This document shows positions 45,759 through 55,493 of a stretch of 64,000 nt of DNA, one piece after another. Source of the DNA: an uncultured Peptostreptococcaceae bacterium (GTDB lineage Bacteria > Bacillota > Clostridia > Peptostreptococcales > Peptostreptococcaceae); assembly GCA_947072565.1 (NCBI GenBank), contig CAMTIM010000023.1, forward strand, positions 1 to 64,000. Direction: 5' to 3'. The notes below the pieces were generated by a model that searched no databases, had not been told where the DNA came from, and saw nothing but the letters and a program-made list of their open reading frames with translations. Positions within the stretch are counted from its first letter, which is position 1. The number at the start of each line of letters is the position of its first letter. The translations under genes were made by a program, and so were the position numbers.

Positions 45759-47705
45759 CTATTTTAATTTTCTTTCTATTTCTTTAGTTACATAACCTTC
45801 AACTATATCGCCTTCTTTTAAGTCGCTGTAGTTTACGAAAGTCATACCACATTCATATCCTGTGTTAACTTCTTTAACATCGTCTTTGAATCTTCTAAGT
45901 GCATTTAATTGCCCTTCATGGATTATTATTCCATCTCTAACTATTCTTATCTTAGATCCTCTAAATATCTTACCTGTAGTTACATAACAACCAGCTATAG
46001 TACCTACTCCAGATAATTTAAATAATTCTCTTACTTCAGCTTTTCCTGTATCTTCATCTCTATATTCAGGATCTAACATTCCTGTCATAGCAGCTTGAAC
46101 ATCTTCTATAGCTTTGTATATTATAGTATAACTTCTTATATCTACATTTTCTTTTTGTCCCATTAGCTCTGCACCAGGAACTGGTCTTACGTTAAATCCT
46201 ATTATTATTGCATTAGATGCAGTAGCAAGCATAACGTCAGATTCAGTTATAGCTCCAACTCCACCATGTATTACTCTAACAGCAACTTCATCATTTGATA
46301 ATTTTTCAAGTGATTGCTTAACAGCTTGAACAGAACCTTGTACATCAGCTTTTATAACTATGTTAAGTTCTTTTACATCTGCTTCACTCATTTGAGAGAA
46401 GAAATCATCAAGTGACATTCTTTGGTTAGATTTTAACATTTCATCTCTAGCTATTTGTGTTCTTTTTTCTGCTACACTTCTAGCTATTTTATCAGTTGGA
46501 ACTGATACGAATTGATCTCCACCTTGTGGAACTTCTGATAAACCTAATATTTCTACTGCTGTAGAAGGTCCTGCAGTTTTAACTCTTTTTCCTTTAGAGT
46601 TTATCATTGCTCTTACTTTACCACATGCAACACCTGCAACTATTGGATCTCCAACTTTAAGTGTTCCACCTTGAACTAAAACTGTAGCAACTGGTCCTCT
46701 ACCTTTGTCTAATTCTGCTTCTATAACAGTACCAACAGCTCTTTTGTTAGGGTTAGCTTGTAACTCTTCCATTTCAGCTACTAAAAGTACCATTTCAAGT
46801 AAAGTATCTATACCTTCTCTTTTTAAAGCTGATACTGGAACACATATAACTTCTCCACCCCAGTCTTCAACTAATAATCCTTGGTCTGCTAATTCTTGCT
46901 TAACTCTATCTAAGTTTGCACCAGGCTTATCTATTTTGTTTATAGCTACTATTAAAGGTACTCCAGCCGCTTTAGCATGGTTTATAGCTTCTATAGTTTG
47001 AGGCATTATACCATCATCTGCCGCTACAACTAATATAGCCATATCTGTAACTTGTGCTCCTCTAGCTCTCATAGATGTGAAAGCCTCATGTCCTGGAGTA
47101 TCTAAGAATACTATCTTTTGTCCGTTTATTACAACTTCAGAAGCACCTATATGTTGAGTTATTCCTCCTGCTTCACTTGAAGTTACGCTAGTTGATCTTA
47201 TAGCATCAAGTAATGAAGTTTTACCGTGGTCAACGTGACCCATAACTGTAACAACTGGTGGTCTTGACTGTAAATCATCTTCTTTATCTTCTTCTATTTC
47301 CATTAAAGCATCTATTGCTTCTAATTCTTCTTCGTTGTTAGTTTCACTTACAGCTAATTCAAATCCATATTCGCTAGCTACTAATGATCCTATTTCAAAG
47401 CTTATTTCTTGGTTTATTGTAGCCATTGTTCCCATTTTCATAAGCTTCATTATTATTTCAGATGCTGATTTATCTAATTTATTAGCTAATTCTTGTACTG
47501 TTAATTTTCCATCTATAGTTATAGTTGATCCATTAGTTAAAGCTAATTCATCTTTTAATATTTCTAAAACTAACTCTACTTCTTCAGCTTCTAATTCACT
47601 ATTTTCATTATCAGCATTTATTTCTAATTCTATTAATTTGGCTAGTACGTCTTCATTTGACATTCCTAGATCTTCCGCTATTTGGTATACTCTTGTTTTT
47701 GACAC
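45759..47705 (-). CDS. infB: Translation initiation factor IF-2
   Basis: 648 residues, a short form with little N-terminal extension. IF2_N repeats (about 1-125), G domain with [14 protein letters not shown] (G1), DTPGHEAFT (G3), NKIDKP (G4), then domains II-IV. Delivers initiator tRNA to the 30S subunit. Starts with GTG after GGGGGTGATC. Confidence 0.97.
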   Translation of the reverse strand: MSKTRVYQIAEDLGMSNEDVLAKLIELEINADNENSELEAEEVELVLEILKDELALTNGSTITIDGKLTVQELANKLDKSASEIIMKLMKMGTMATINQEISFEIGSLVASEYGFELAVSETNNEEELEAIDALMEIEEDKEDDLQSRPPVVTVMGHVDHGKTSLLDAIRSTSVTSSEAGGITQHIGASEVVINGQKIVFLDTPGHEAFTSMRARGAQVTDMAILVVAADDGIMPQTIEAINHAKAAGVPLIVAINKIDKPGANLDRVKQELADQGLLVEDWGGEVICVPVSALKREGIDTLLEMVLLVAEMEELQANPNKRAVGTVIEAELDKGRGPVATVLVQGGTLKVGDPIVAGVACGKVRAMINSKGKRVKTAGPSTAVEILGLSEVPQGGDQFVSVPTDKIARSVAEKRTQIARDEMLKSNQRMSLDDFFSQMSEADVKELNIVIKADVQGSVQAVKQSLEKLSNDEVAVRVIHGGVGAITESDVMLATASNAIIIGFNVRPVPGAELMGQKENVDIRSYTIIYKAIEDVQAAMTGMLDPEYRDEDTGKAEVRELFKLSGVGTIAGCYVTTGKIFRGSKIRIVRDGIIIHEGQLNALRRFKDDVKEVNTGYECGMTFVNYSDLKEGDIVEGYVTKEIERKLK

Positions 47706-47719
47706 AAGATCACCCCCTA

Positions 47720-48040
47720 TTATATTTTTGGTGTTTCCATTAATTCCATTATCTTGTTAGCAAAATTCGTATCTTTCACTCCGATTGCTGCTCTAGGAGC
47801 TTTTCCTATTGCCAACCCTAGTTGTAGTTTAGTTGAAAAATATACATATTTTACATTTCTATAAGATGACTTATCTTTAAATAATTTTTTAGTATTCTCA
47901 GATGCATCATCAGCTACTATAACTAATTTAACATTTCCTCGTCTAAGTTCAAGTAATGTAGAATCATCTCCTGATACTAACTTACCTGCACGAGTTGCAA
48001 GCCCTAAAAATGAATATATCTTATCTTCATTACTTCTCAT
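47720..48040 (-). CDS. ylxQ: L7Ae-family K-turn RNA-binding protein YlxQ
   Basis: 106 residues, an L7Ae/L30e domain: [36 protein letters not shown] and [15 protein letters not shown]. Sits in its standard place between ylxR and infB and overlaps ylxR by 11 bases. Confidence 0.93.
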   Translation of the reverse strand: MRSNEDKIYSFLGLATRAGKLVSGDDSTLLELRRGNVKLVIVADDASENTKKLFKDKSSYRNVKYVYFSTKLQLGLAIGKAPRAAIGVKDTNFANKIMELMETPKI

Positions 48041-48305
48041 AGCTTTCTAACTCCTTAAGTAGATTTTCATATACCTCGTTATGTACTTCTATCTTGAATG
48101 ATTTATTTAAAGCTTTAGTCTTTATAGCTTTTTTTAAACATTCAACATCCTTACATATATACGCACCTCTACCGTTTGCTTTTCCTGATTCATCTAAGAA
48201 TATTTTACCGTCCTTATTTTTGACAATCCTTATTAAGCCTTTTTTAGAGTCTCTTTCTTGACAAGCTATACATTTTCTTTGAGGAATCTTTTTTTGTTTT
48301 TGCAA
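48030..48305 (-). CDS. ylxR: YlxR-family RNA-binding protein (RNase P modulator RnpM)
   Basis: 91 residues. PQRKCIACQERDSKKGLIRIV and NGRGAYICKDVECLKKA are the family signatures. Members bind RNA, and one was reported to modulate RNase P. Operon member between nusA and ylxQ. Confidence 0.93.
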   Translation of the reverse strand: MQKQKKIPQRKCIACQERDSKKGLIRIVKNKDGKIFLDESGKANGRGAYICKDVECLKKAIKTKALNKSFKIEVHNEVYENLLKELESYEK

Positions 48306-48322
48306 AGAATACCCCTCCTTTA

Positions 48323-49405
48323 TTACTCAGCGTCTAATTTTAAATCTTCATCTACAGAAACTACTTGCCCTGCTTGAGATTCGCTTTTTATATCTATTTT
48401 CCAGTTAGTAAGTTTAGCTGCAAGTCTTGCATTTTGTCCTTCTTTACCTATTGCAAGAGATAATTGGTAATCAGGTACAACAACTGAAGCTGCTTTTTCA
48501 CTTTCATTTACATCTACTTTAACAACCTTTGATGGGCTTAAAGCAGCGCATATAAACTCAGCTGGATCATCACTATATTTTATTATATCGATTTTCTCAT
48601 CACCAAGTTCATTAACTATATTTTTTACTCTTGAACCTTTTGGTCCAACACAAGCTCCAATTGGATCTATTTTTTCATCTATAGACTTAACAGCCATTTT
48701 AGTTCTAGATCCTGCTTCTCTAGCTATAGATTTTATTTGAACTATACCTTCAAATATTTCAGGTACTTCAAATTCAAATAATCTCTTAACTAAACCTGGG
48801 TGACTTCTTGATACTACTATTTGAGGCCCTTTATTAGTTTTCTTCACTTCTAGTATATAAACCTTTATTTTTTGACCAGCTTTATAATGTTCACCAACCA
48901 TTTGCTCTGTTTGTGTCATTACTGCTTCTATTCTTCCAAGATTTACATAAACTAAGTTTTTATTTACTCTAGCTACTTCTCCTGTAACTATTTCATTTTC
49001 TTTATCCATAAACTCACTATATACTATGTCTCTTTCAGCTTCTCTTATTCTTTGAACAACAACTTGCTTTGCCGTTTGAGCTGCTATTCTTCCGAAATCC
49101 ATAGGAGTCACTTCATGTTCTATTATATCTCCTAATTCATAGTTAGGGCTTATTTCTAAAGCGTCTTTAAGTTCTATTTCTAAGAAAGTGTCATATAAGT
49201 CAGATTCATCAACTACAACTCTTTGAGAAAATACTTTTATATCTCCGCCTTCTTTGTCAAACTCAACTCTAACATTTTGAGCTGCTCCAAAGTTTTTTTT
49301 GTATGCAGTTAAAAGTGCTTGTTCTATAGTATCTATAAGTATAGCTTTATCTATACCTCTGTCTTTTTCTAGTTCTTCTAATGCTTCCATAAATTCATGA
49401 TTCAT
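48323..49405 (-). CDS. nusA: Transcription termination/antitermination factor NusA
   Basis: 360 residues, the short Gram-positive form: N-terminal RNAP-binding domain (1-130), S1 (about 135-200, [18 protein letters not shown] in part), KH1/KH2 ([31 protein letters not shown]). It lacks the C-terminal acidic repeats of E. coli. GGGAGG precedes the ATG. Confidence 0.97.
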   Translation of the reverse strand: MNHEFMEALEELEKDRGIDKAILIDTIEQALLTAYKKNFGAAQNVRVEFDKEGGDIKVFSQRVVVDESDLYDTFLEIELKDALEISPNYELGDIIEHEVTPMDFGRIAAQTAKQVVVQRIREAERDIVYSEFMDKENEIVTGEVARVNKNLVYVNLGRIEAVMTQTEQMVGEHYKAGQKIKVYILEVKKTNKGPQIVVSRSHPGLVKRLFEFEVPEIFEGIVQIKSIAREAGSRTKMAVKSIDEKIDPIGACVGPKGSRVKNIVNELGDEKIDIIKYSDDPAEFICAALSPSKVVKVDVNESEKAASVVVPDYQLSLAIGKEGQNARLAAKLTNWKIDIKSESQAGQVVSVDEDLKLDAE

Positions 49406-49432
49406 TTTTCTTTCCTCCCTGTTATGCTACGT

Positions 49433-49894
49433 TTAAAACTTTATTGCAAGTCTAACAAGTGCTACTTCTTTTTTGCCAAACTCTACTTCGTTTCCATCTA
49501 TTATCAGTTTTATGTTATTTTCTTCAGTTAGTCCAACTAATTCGCCTTCAAATTGCTTGCATCCGTTCATTGGCTTATATAATTTAATTTCAACATCTCT
49601 ACCTTGATATCTTACAAAATCTTTATCTTTTTTAAGTGGTCTATCAAGTCCTGGTGATGATACTTCTAAGAAATAGTTGTCTCTTATTGGGTCTTTTACA
49701 TCTAATACTTCACTAAGTTGTCTGCTTACAGATTCACAGTCACTTAAAGCTATTCCACCATCTTTATCAATATATACTCTTAAGTAGTATTCTCCAGCTT
49801 CTTTAACATATTCAACATCTACTATTTCAAAGTTAAGTGGATCTGTTATTTTTGCTACCATTTCTTCAATTGTAGCTTCTATACTCTTTTTCAT
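49433..49894 (-). CDS. rimP: Ribosome maturation factor RimP
   Basis: 153 residues: YYLRVYIDKDGGIALSDCE, SRQLSEVLDVKDPI and LEVSSPGLDRPLKKDKDF are characteristic. Assists 30S assembly. First gene of the nusA-infB operon, after GGAGGGAAAAG, with a promoter about 105 bases upstream and a hairpin in the leader. Confidence 0.96.
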   Translation of the reverse strand: MKKSIEATIEEMVAKITDPLNFEIVDVEYVKEAGEYYLRVYIDKDGGIALSDCESVSRQLSEVLDVKDPIRDNYFLEVSSPGLDRPLKKDKDFVRYQGRDVEIKLYKPMNGCKQFEGELVGLTEENNIKLIIDGNEVEFGKKEVALVRLAIKF

Positions 49895-49937
49895 TCTTTT
49901 CCCTCCTATTCAGTTGTCAGTTTAGTTTTTAAAACAA

Positions 49938-49964
49938 AAGAGTGAGCACATCGGTCTCACTCTT
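49938..49964 (-). terminator. Hairpin in the rimP-nusA leader (possible attenuator)
   Basis: 9-bp perfect arms (49938-49946, 49956-49964), 9-base loop, and TTTTGTTTT following on the minus strand. It lies between the rimP promoter and rimP, so it could attenuate the nusA-infB operon or mark the end of an upstream transcript. Confidence 0.7.
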
Positions 49965-49995
49965 AGTTTCTGCAAAATATATTATTTTATATACT

Positions 49996-50024
49996 ATAAT
50001 ACCATATATTAGTTTTCGTTGCAA
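49996..50024 (-). promoter_or_regulatory. Promoter of the rimP-nusA-infB operon
   Basis: Minus strand: TTGCAA (50019-50024), 17-base spacer, TATTAT (49996-50001). The 300-base region between polC and rimP otherwise holds the polC terminator and a 70-codon frame that I judge non-coding. Confidence 0.6.
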
Positions 50025-50174
50025 ATTTTTTAAATATCCACGCCCTTACTATCATTGTATTTAGCCTTTGAAAACATTTACCTTCATCTCCCATTATACA
50101 ATAAACACACCTTAAACTAGACTTAAATAAAATAATAGTTATTATAGTAAGTATCATTGATATTATCACCAAAC

Positions 50175-50213
50175 TAAAAAAGCTCCAGGTACAAATCATA
50201 CCTAGAGCTTTAA
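50175..50213 (-). terminator. polC terminator
   Basis: AAAGCTC.AGGTA / TACCT.GAGCTTT hairpin; its one mismatch is a G-U pair only on the minus-strand RNA, and TTTTTTAG follows. Between polC and the rimP promoter. Confidence 0.8.
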
Positions 50214-50250
50214 ATTCTAATTTTTATTTTGTTATAATTTTTCAACTTAT

Positions 50251-53200
50251 CTAAAACAATGATAATTGATTTTCATCACTCATATTTTCAAGTGAACCAT
50301 GATTTGTTAATGTTTCTATAACAGTTCTTGAAATCTTCGTTCTCTTTCTTAAATCTTCCTTAGATATATACTCTCCTCGTTCTCTATCTTTTTGAATATT
50401 AATCGCTGCATTTTCTCCAACTCCCTGAAGTGCTATCATAGGAGGCAATAAAGTTTTTTCTCCTGCAACTTGGAATTTACTTGCATCTGATTTATATATA
50501 TCAACCGGAAGTATCTTTATATCTCTAGCATACATCTCAAGAGCAACTTCAAGTACTGTTAACATATTTTTTTCTTTTGTAGTTGCATCATTTCCTAAAG
50601 CTTCTATTTCATGTATCTTAGATTTTATAGCAGGAAGTCCTTTTACAACTATTTCTGCATCGAAGTCTTCTGCTTTAGTTGTAAAATAAGTAGCATAAAA
50701 AGCTTCTGGATAATGCACCTTACAATAAGCTAGTCTAAATGACATCATAACATAAGCTACTGCATGGGCTTTAGGGAACATGTACTTTATCTTTTTACAT
50801 GAACCTATATACCACTCTGGAACATCATTTTCGTGCATTTCTTCTATATGTTCTGGTTTTAGTCCTTTACCTTTTCTTACATTTTCCATTATTGTGAAGG
50901 AATTTTTAGGTTTTAATCCCTTAAATATTAAGTAGTTCATTATATCATCACGTGTTGATATAACATCGTCTATACCAACAACTTCTGCAACTACTAAATC
51001 TTGTGCATTATTTAACCAAACATCGGTACCATGAGAAAGACCTGATATACGCACTAAAGCAGCAAATGTAGTTGGTTTTGTATCAAGAAGCATTTGTCTA
51101 ACGAACTTCGTTCCAAACTCTGGTATTGCAAGTGAACCTATTGGACAATTTATTTCCTCAGGTGTTACTCCTAGTGCATCTGTTGATGTAAATAAGGACA
51201 TTGTCTCAGGATCATCAAGCGGAATATCTGTTGCAACAATCCCAGTTATATCTTCAAGCATTCTTATCATAGTCGGAGCATCGTGTCCTAGTATATCAAG
51301 TTTTAATATTCTACCACTTATAGAATGATAATCAAAATGAGTAGTTATTACTCCACAAGAAGTATCATTTGCAGGATATTGTATTGGTGTGAAATCATAT
51401 ACATCTTTATAATGTGGTATAACCATGACTCCACCTGGATGTTGTCCCGAAGTTCTTTTAACTCCTGTACACCCATTAGAAAGTCTAAGTACTTCAGCAC
51501 TTGGTACATGTATATTATTTTCTTCTACATACTTTCTAGCATAGCCAAATGCTGTTTTTTCTGCTACGGTACCTATTGTACCTGCTCTATAAACATAACC
51601 TTCACCGAATAAATCTTCTGTATATTTATGAATTATAGGCTGATAATCTCCTGAGAAGTTTAAATCTATATCTGGTTCTTTGTCACCTTCAAACCCTAAG
51701 AAAACTTCAAATGGTATATCATGACCATCTTTTTTAAGCTTTTTACCACATTTAGGGCAATCTTTATCTGGCAAATCTATACCCGAACCATATTCCCCTA
51801 TTTCAAAGAAGTATGAGTATTTACAATTTTCATCTTCACAAATATAATGTGCTGGAAGAGGATTAACTTCTGTTATATCACTCATTGTTGCTGCAAATGA
51901 AGAACCAACAGAACCTCTTGAACCAACTAAATATCCATCACTTAAAGACTTTGTAACTAGTTTTTGAGATATAATGTACATAACTGCGTATCCATTACCT
52001 ATTATGGAATTTAATTCCCTCTCAAGCCTAGCATTTACTACATCTGGCAATGGTTCTCCATATATTCTCTTTGCTTTTTCATAACACATTTCTCTAAGTT
52101 CTACGTCAGAACCCTCTATTACCGGAGGATATGTATCATCTGGTATAGGCTTTATGTCCTCTACCATATCTGCAATTTTATTAGTATTTTCAATTACAAC
52201 CTCATACGCTAGTTCTTCACCCAAATATTTAAATTCATCTAACATTTCATTAGTAGTTCTAAAATGAAGATATGTTTCTTCATCTTCATTTTTAAAACCT
52301 TGAGAATATTTCAATATTTTTCTAAGAACAGCTTCATGCTTATCTAAAAAGTGAACATCTCCAGTAGCTACTGGTATTTTACCAAATTTATGAGCAACTT
52401 CAACCATCTTACGGTTTAATTCTCTTAACTCATCTTCATCTTCTACTTCGCCCTTATGAATCATAAATCTATTGTTATCAATTGGCATGACCTCAATATA
52501 GTCATACATATCTATTATCTTTGATAATTCTTCATCACTTACATTTTTCTTAACCGCTTTAAATACTGCACCTGCTTCACAAGCTGACCCTATTATAAGG
52601 CCTTCTCTATATTCATTTAATACACTTCTAAGAATTCTAGGCGCTCTATAAAAATGATTTACATGAGCATCAGATACTATTTTGTATAAGTTTTTAAGAC
52701 CAGTATAATTTTTAGCTATTAACGTTATATGATTAGTTCCCAATTTTGTATATTCGATGTTACCAAGTACTTTGTTCACATCACTTAAAGTGTTTGCACC
52801 TTTTTTAACTAACATATCTAAAAATTTATTAAATATCATAGCTGTAGCTTGTGCATCATCAACAGCTCTATGATGATTCAATAAAGGTATACCCAATGCC
52901 TTAGCTACAACGTTTAATCTATGTCTTTTCAAGTCTGGCAATAATACTCTAGCTAATGTAAGCGTATCAACACTTTTATTATTAAACTCTATATTCTCTT
53001 GTCTACATTTTTCATTTATAAATCCCATATCAAATTCTGCATTGTGAGCTACTAATACACTGTCACCTATAAACTCTATAAATTTAGGTAATATTTCTTT
53101 TATCGTCGGCTTATCTTTAACCATGTCATTAGTAATACCCGTTAATTCTTGTATTTTATAAGATATATCCTTTTGAGGATTTATAAGCTCACTGAATCTA

Positions 53201-54549
53201 TCAACTACTTTAAAGTTTTCTATTTTTATAGCACCAATTTCAGTTATCTTGTCATTAGTATTAGAAAATCCAGTAGTTTCTAAGTCAAATACAACAAAAG
53301 TCTGTGATAATTCTTTATCATTTGGTTCTTGTATAATGCAGGCATCATCTTCAACTAAGTATCCTTCTACTCCATAAAGTATTTTTATATCTTTACCCTT
53401 TGATGCATTCATAGCTTCTGGGAATGCTTGTACTACACCATGATCTGTTATTGCTATTGCCTTATGTCCCCATTTAGCTGCTCGTTCTACTAGTTTTTTT
53501 GTAGGAGTCATAGCATCCATAGAAGACATTTGAGTATGTGCATGAAGCTCTACTCTTTTTTCTTCACTAGTGTCTATTCTTTCTACCTTAACTTCTTTTC
53601 TTATACCACTTATAGTCATAGTAAGTTCTCTTTGATAAGTATCATATATAATATCACCTTTAATTTTTAAATATGAACCTTTTTCAACATACTCTAGTAC
53701 GCCATCTTTATTAGTATCATTTAAAAATAACTTACAGCTTATTGAACTAGTGTAATCTGTAACACTTGCTATTAACAATATTTTACCATTTCTAAGTTCT
53801 TTAGTTTCAACATCAAATACCTCTCCAGTTATTGAAACAGTTCCTGAAGTATTGTTTAAAGATACTATCTTTTCTGGCATTGCATTTACATTTTCTCCAT
53901 AAATCAATGATTCATCAACTTCTGATTTTATAACATAAGCACTTTCTTCATCTTGTGGTTGTACTTCTCTAGAGCTTATCTCTAGTTCCTTAATTCTATC
54001 TTCTGTTATTTTATCTGTTTTTCTCATTATTTTTTCTATATTAATATCTTCATCTATAGCTTTTTCTATTTGTATATTTAAATCAATACCCAATTCTTCA
54101 CTTAAAATACTTTTAAGAACATATACTACATTTAGTTTCATAAGCCTCTCATAAAACAAACCTTTTGGAAGCTTTATTTTCAATAAATCATCTATACACA
54201 AATATTCTACTTGTCTATACCATCCAGCGATAGATGGGCAAAGTTGTTTTAATATGTATATAATGTTCATCCAATACAATTTTATTATATCTTTGTTTTT
54301 CTTTCTATCTAATCCGTTATATCTAATTTTTATTTTTATGTCTTGAAAATAATTTAATTTTTCTTTTAATTCCTCTCTAAACATTTCTAAAACTTCATAA
54401 GACATTATAGTTTTAGATGTTAAATAAAAATAAACGATCTTGTCTTCTTTAAAGTAAACTACTTTATTTATATAAACTTCCTTTAGCTGGCTTGATAATA
54501 TATTATTATTTATTTCTAACTTATCTAAGTACTCTTTTATAGTTTCCAT
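50251..54549 (-). CDS. polC: DNA polymerase III alpha subunit, PolC type
   Basis: 1432 residues, normal PolC length. N-terminal domain, OB fold (about 235-320), PHP domain (ELHAHTQMSSMDAM, ITDHGVVQAF) split by an inserted DEDDh proofreading exonuclease (FVVFDLETTGF, AHNAEFDMGF, HHRAVDDAQA), then palm, fingers and duplex-binding regions (DIDLNFSGDYQ carries the catalytic Asp pair; zinc finger CxxC in CPKCGKKL). Main replicative polymerase. ATG after GGAG. Monocistronic with its own terminator. Confidence 0.98.
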   Translation of the reverse strand: METIKEYLDKLEINNNILSSQLKEVYINKVVYFKEDKIVYFYLTSKTIMSYEVLEMFREELKEKLNYFQDIKIKIRYNGLDRKKNKDIIKLYWMNIIYILKQLCPSIAGWYRQVEYLCIDDLLKIKLPKGLFYERLMKLNVVYVLKSILSEELGIDLNIQIEKAIDEDINIEKIMRKTDKITEDRIKELEISSREVQPQDEESAYVIKSEVDESLIYGENVNAMPEKIVSLNNTSGTVSITGEVFDVETKELRNGKILLIASVTDYTSSISCKLFLNDTNKDGVLEYVEKGSYLKIKGDIIYDTYQRELTMTISGIRKEVKVERIDTSEEKRVELHAHTQMSSMDAMTPTKKLVERAAKWGHKAIAITDHGVVQAFPEAMNASKGKDIKILYGVEGYLVEDDACIIQEPNDKELSQTFVVFDLETTGFSNTNDKITEIGAIKIENFKVVDRFSELINPQKDISYKIQELTGITNDMVKDKPTIKEILPKFIEFIGDSVLVAHNAEFDMGFINEKCRQENIEFNNKSVDTLTLARVLLPDLKRHRLNVVAKALGIPLLNHHRAVDDAQATAMIFNKFLDMLVKKGANTLSDVNKVLGNIEYTKLGTNHITLIAKNYTGLKNLYKIVSDAHVNHFYRAPRILRSVLNEYREGLIIGSACEAGAVFKAVKKNVSDEELSKIIDMYDYIEVMPIDNNRFMIHKGEVEDEDELRELNRKMVEVAHKFGKIPVATGDVHFLDKHEAVLRKILKYSQGFKNEDEETYLHFRTTNEMLDEFKYLGEELAYEVVIENTNKIADMVEDIKPIPDDTYPPVIEGSDVELREMCYEKAKRIYGEPLPDVVNARLERELNSIIGNGYAVMYIISQKLVTKSLSDGYLVGSRGSVGSSFAATMSDITEVNPLPAHYICEDENCKYSYFFEIGEYGSGIDLPDKDCPKCGKKLKKDGHDIPFEVFLGFEGDKEPDIDLNFSGDYQPIIHKYTEDLFGEGYVYRAGTIGTVAEKTAFGYARKYVEENNIHVPSAEVLRLSNGCTGVKRTSGQHPGGVMVIPHYKDVYDFTPIQYPANDTSCGVITTHFDYHSISGRILKLDILGHDAPTMIRMLEDITGIVATDIPLDDPETMSLFTSTDALGVTPEEINCPIGSLAIPEFGTKFVRQMLLDTKPTTFAALVRISGLSHGTDVWLNNAQDLVVAEVVGIDDVISTRDDIMNYLIFKGLKPKNSFTIMENVRKGKGLKPEHIEEMHENDVPEWYIGSCKKIKYMFPKAHAVAYVMMSFRLAYCKVHYPEAFYATYFTTKAEDFDAEIVVKGLPAIKSKIHEIEALGNDATTKEKNMLTVLEVALEMYARDIKILPVDIYKSDASKFQVAGEKTLLPPMIALQGVGENAAINIQKDRERGEYISKEDLRKRTKISRTVIETLTNHGSLENMSDENQLSLF

Positions 54550-54710
54550 AAAAATCTCCTTTCCTTAGACTAAATATTATATCATAGGTTAATTATTATC
54601 TTTAAAGAATTTTATTTTTATTCATATATACTATTTTATTTTGGATTAGCTACAAATTGTATCTATTTTAATATTATAGTAAAAAGACTATAATCTAAGG
54701 CGGTGTTAAT

Positions 54711-55382
54711 ATGACTTCTTTTGATGCAAATAACTATAGAAAAATAGCACTTTATTATATAGAGTTGGGAGAAAAAAAACTTTTGAAAAAATCTTTATCA
54801 AGCCTTAATATAAACAAAAATGTATTTCTTTTTTATTCCAAAGGTAGCAATATTCCTATATGTGCACTGCCTAGACTCAAAACTATCTTATCTTCTAGAA
54901 ATAGTTTTTTATCATTTTGTTATAATTTTTTTTCATTCGTAAACAATTATGAGACAGTAATTTCCATCTCACCTTCTTCGATTAAAAGTATTGCTAAGTT
55001 TGTTATATCTCACGAAGTTGGTCATATCCTAGACCCAGATATATATAAAGCAAAACAAGAGTATGCTATAATACTCTCGTCTATAATAGATACAATTATA
55101 CAATTTGATATAGATGTTAACTCTGAGGATTTTCATAAAGGTAATTTACCACTTGAACTAGATAATAGCATTTTAGACTTGAAGAAAAATTTAATAGATA
55201 GAGAATCTAAAGCCTGGGATATAGCAAAAGCTTTTCTTGTATTTGAAAATAGTAAAGAAGAATTTTTATTTAATAAAATGAGAGAATATGCACTTGCTAC
55301 TTATAATTTTGGTGGCCTTAAAAACATTGTGAAAGAACACAATCTAGACATATACTTTAAGCGTAGAAAGTACTTAGCATAA
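54711..55382 (+). CDS. Putative HExxH metallopeptidase-like protein
   Basis: 223 residues, cytoplasmic, no signal peptide. SHEVGHILDP at about 101-110 is an HExxH zinc motif, and RESKAWDIAKAF at about 165-176 could supply the third Glu ligand, as in ImmA/IrrE-like and other gluzincins. The N-terminal 90 residues are basic and unlike a known domain. AAGGCGGTG precedes the ATG. Monocistronic, divergent from polC. The protease assignment rests on two motifs only; substrate unknown. Confidence 0.7.
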   Translation: MTSFDANNYRKIALYYIELGEKKLLKKSLSSLNINKNVFLFYSKGSNIPICALPRLKTILSSRNSFLSFCYNFFSFVNNYETVISISPSSIKSIAKFVISHEVGHILDPDIYKAKQEYAIILSSIIDTIIQFDIDVNSEDFHKGNLPLELDNSILDLKKNLIDRESKAWDIAKAFLVFENSKEEFLFNKMREYALATYNFGGLKNIVKEHNLDIYFKRRKYLA

Positions 55383-55428
55383 TGAGTTAATTGATAATCT
55401 AAAAATAAATAAGTTATTATACTGTATA

Positions 55429-55477
55429 AAAAATATCGGATATACTAATATACATTATGCTTAGTATCCGATATTTT
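55429..55477. terminator. Bidirectional terminator
   Basis: AAATATCGGATA...TACTAA paired with TTAGTA...TCCGATATTT with a 2-base bulge, A-run before and T-run after. Lies between the convergent HExxH gene and the glucosaminidase gene. Confidence 0.8.
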
Positions 55478-55493
55478 TATCTTTTTTATTAAC

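Noticed and set aside
49987-50199. 70-codon minus-strand frame between polC and rimP
   Set aside because: It starts inside the polC terminator, runs through the rimP promoter and lacks a Shine-Dalgarno.
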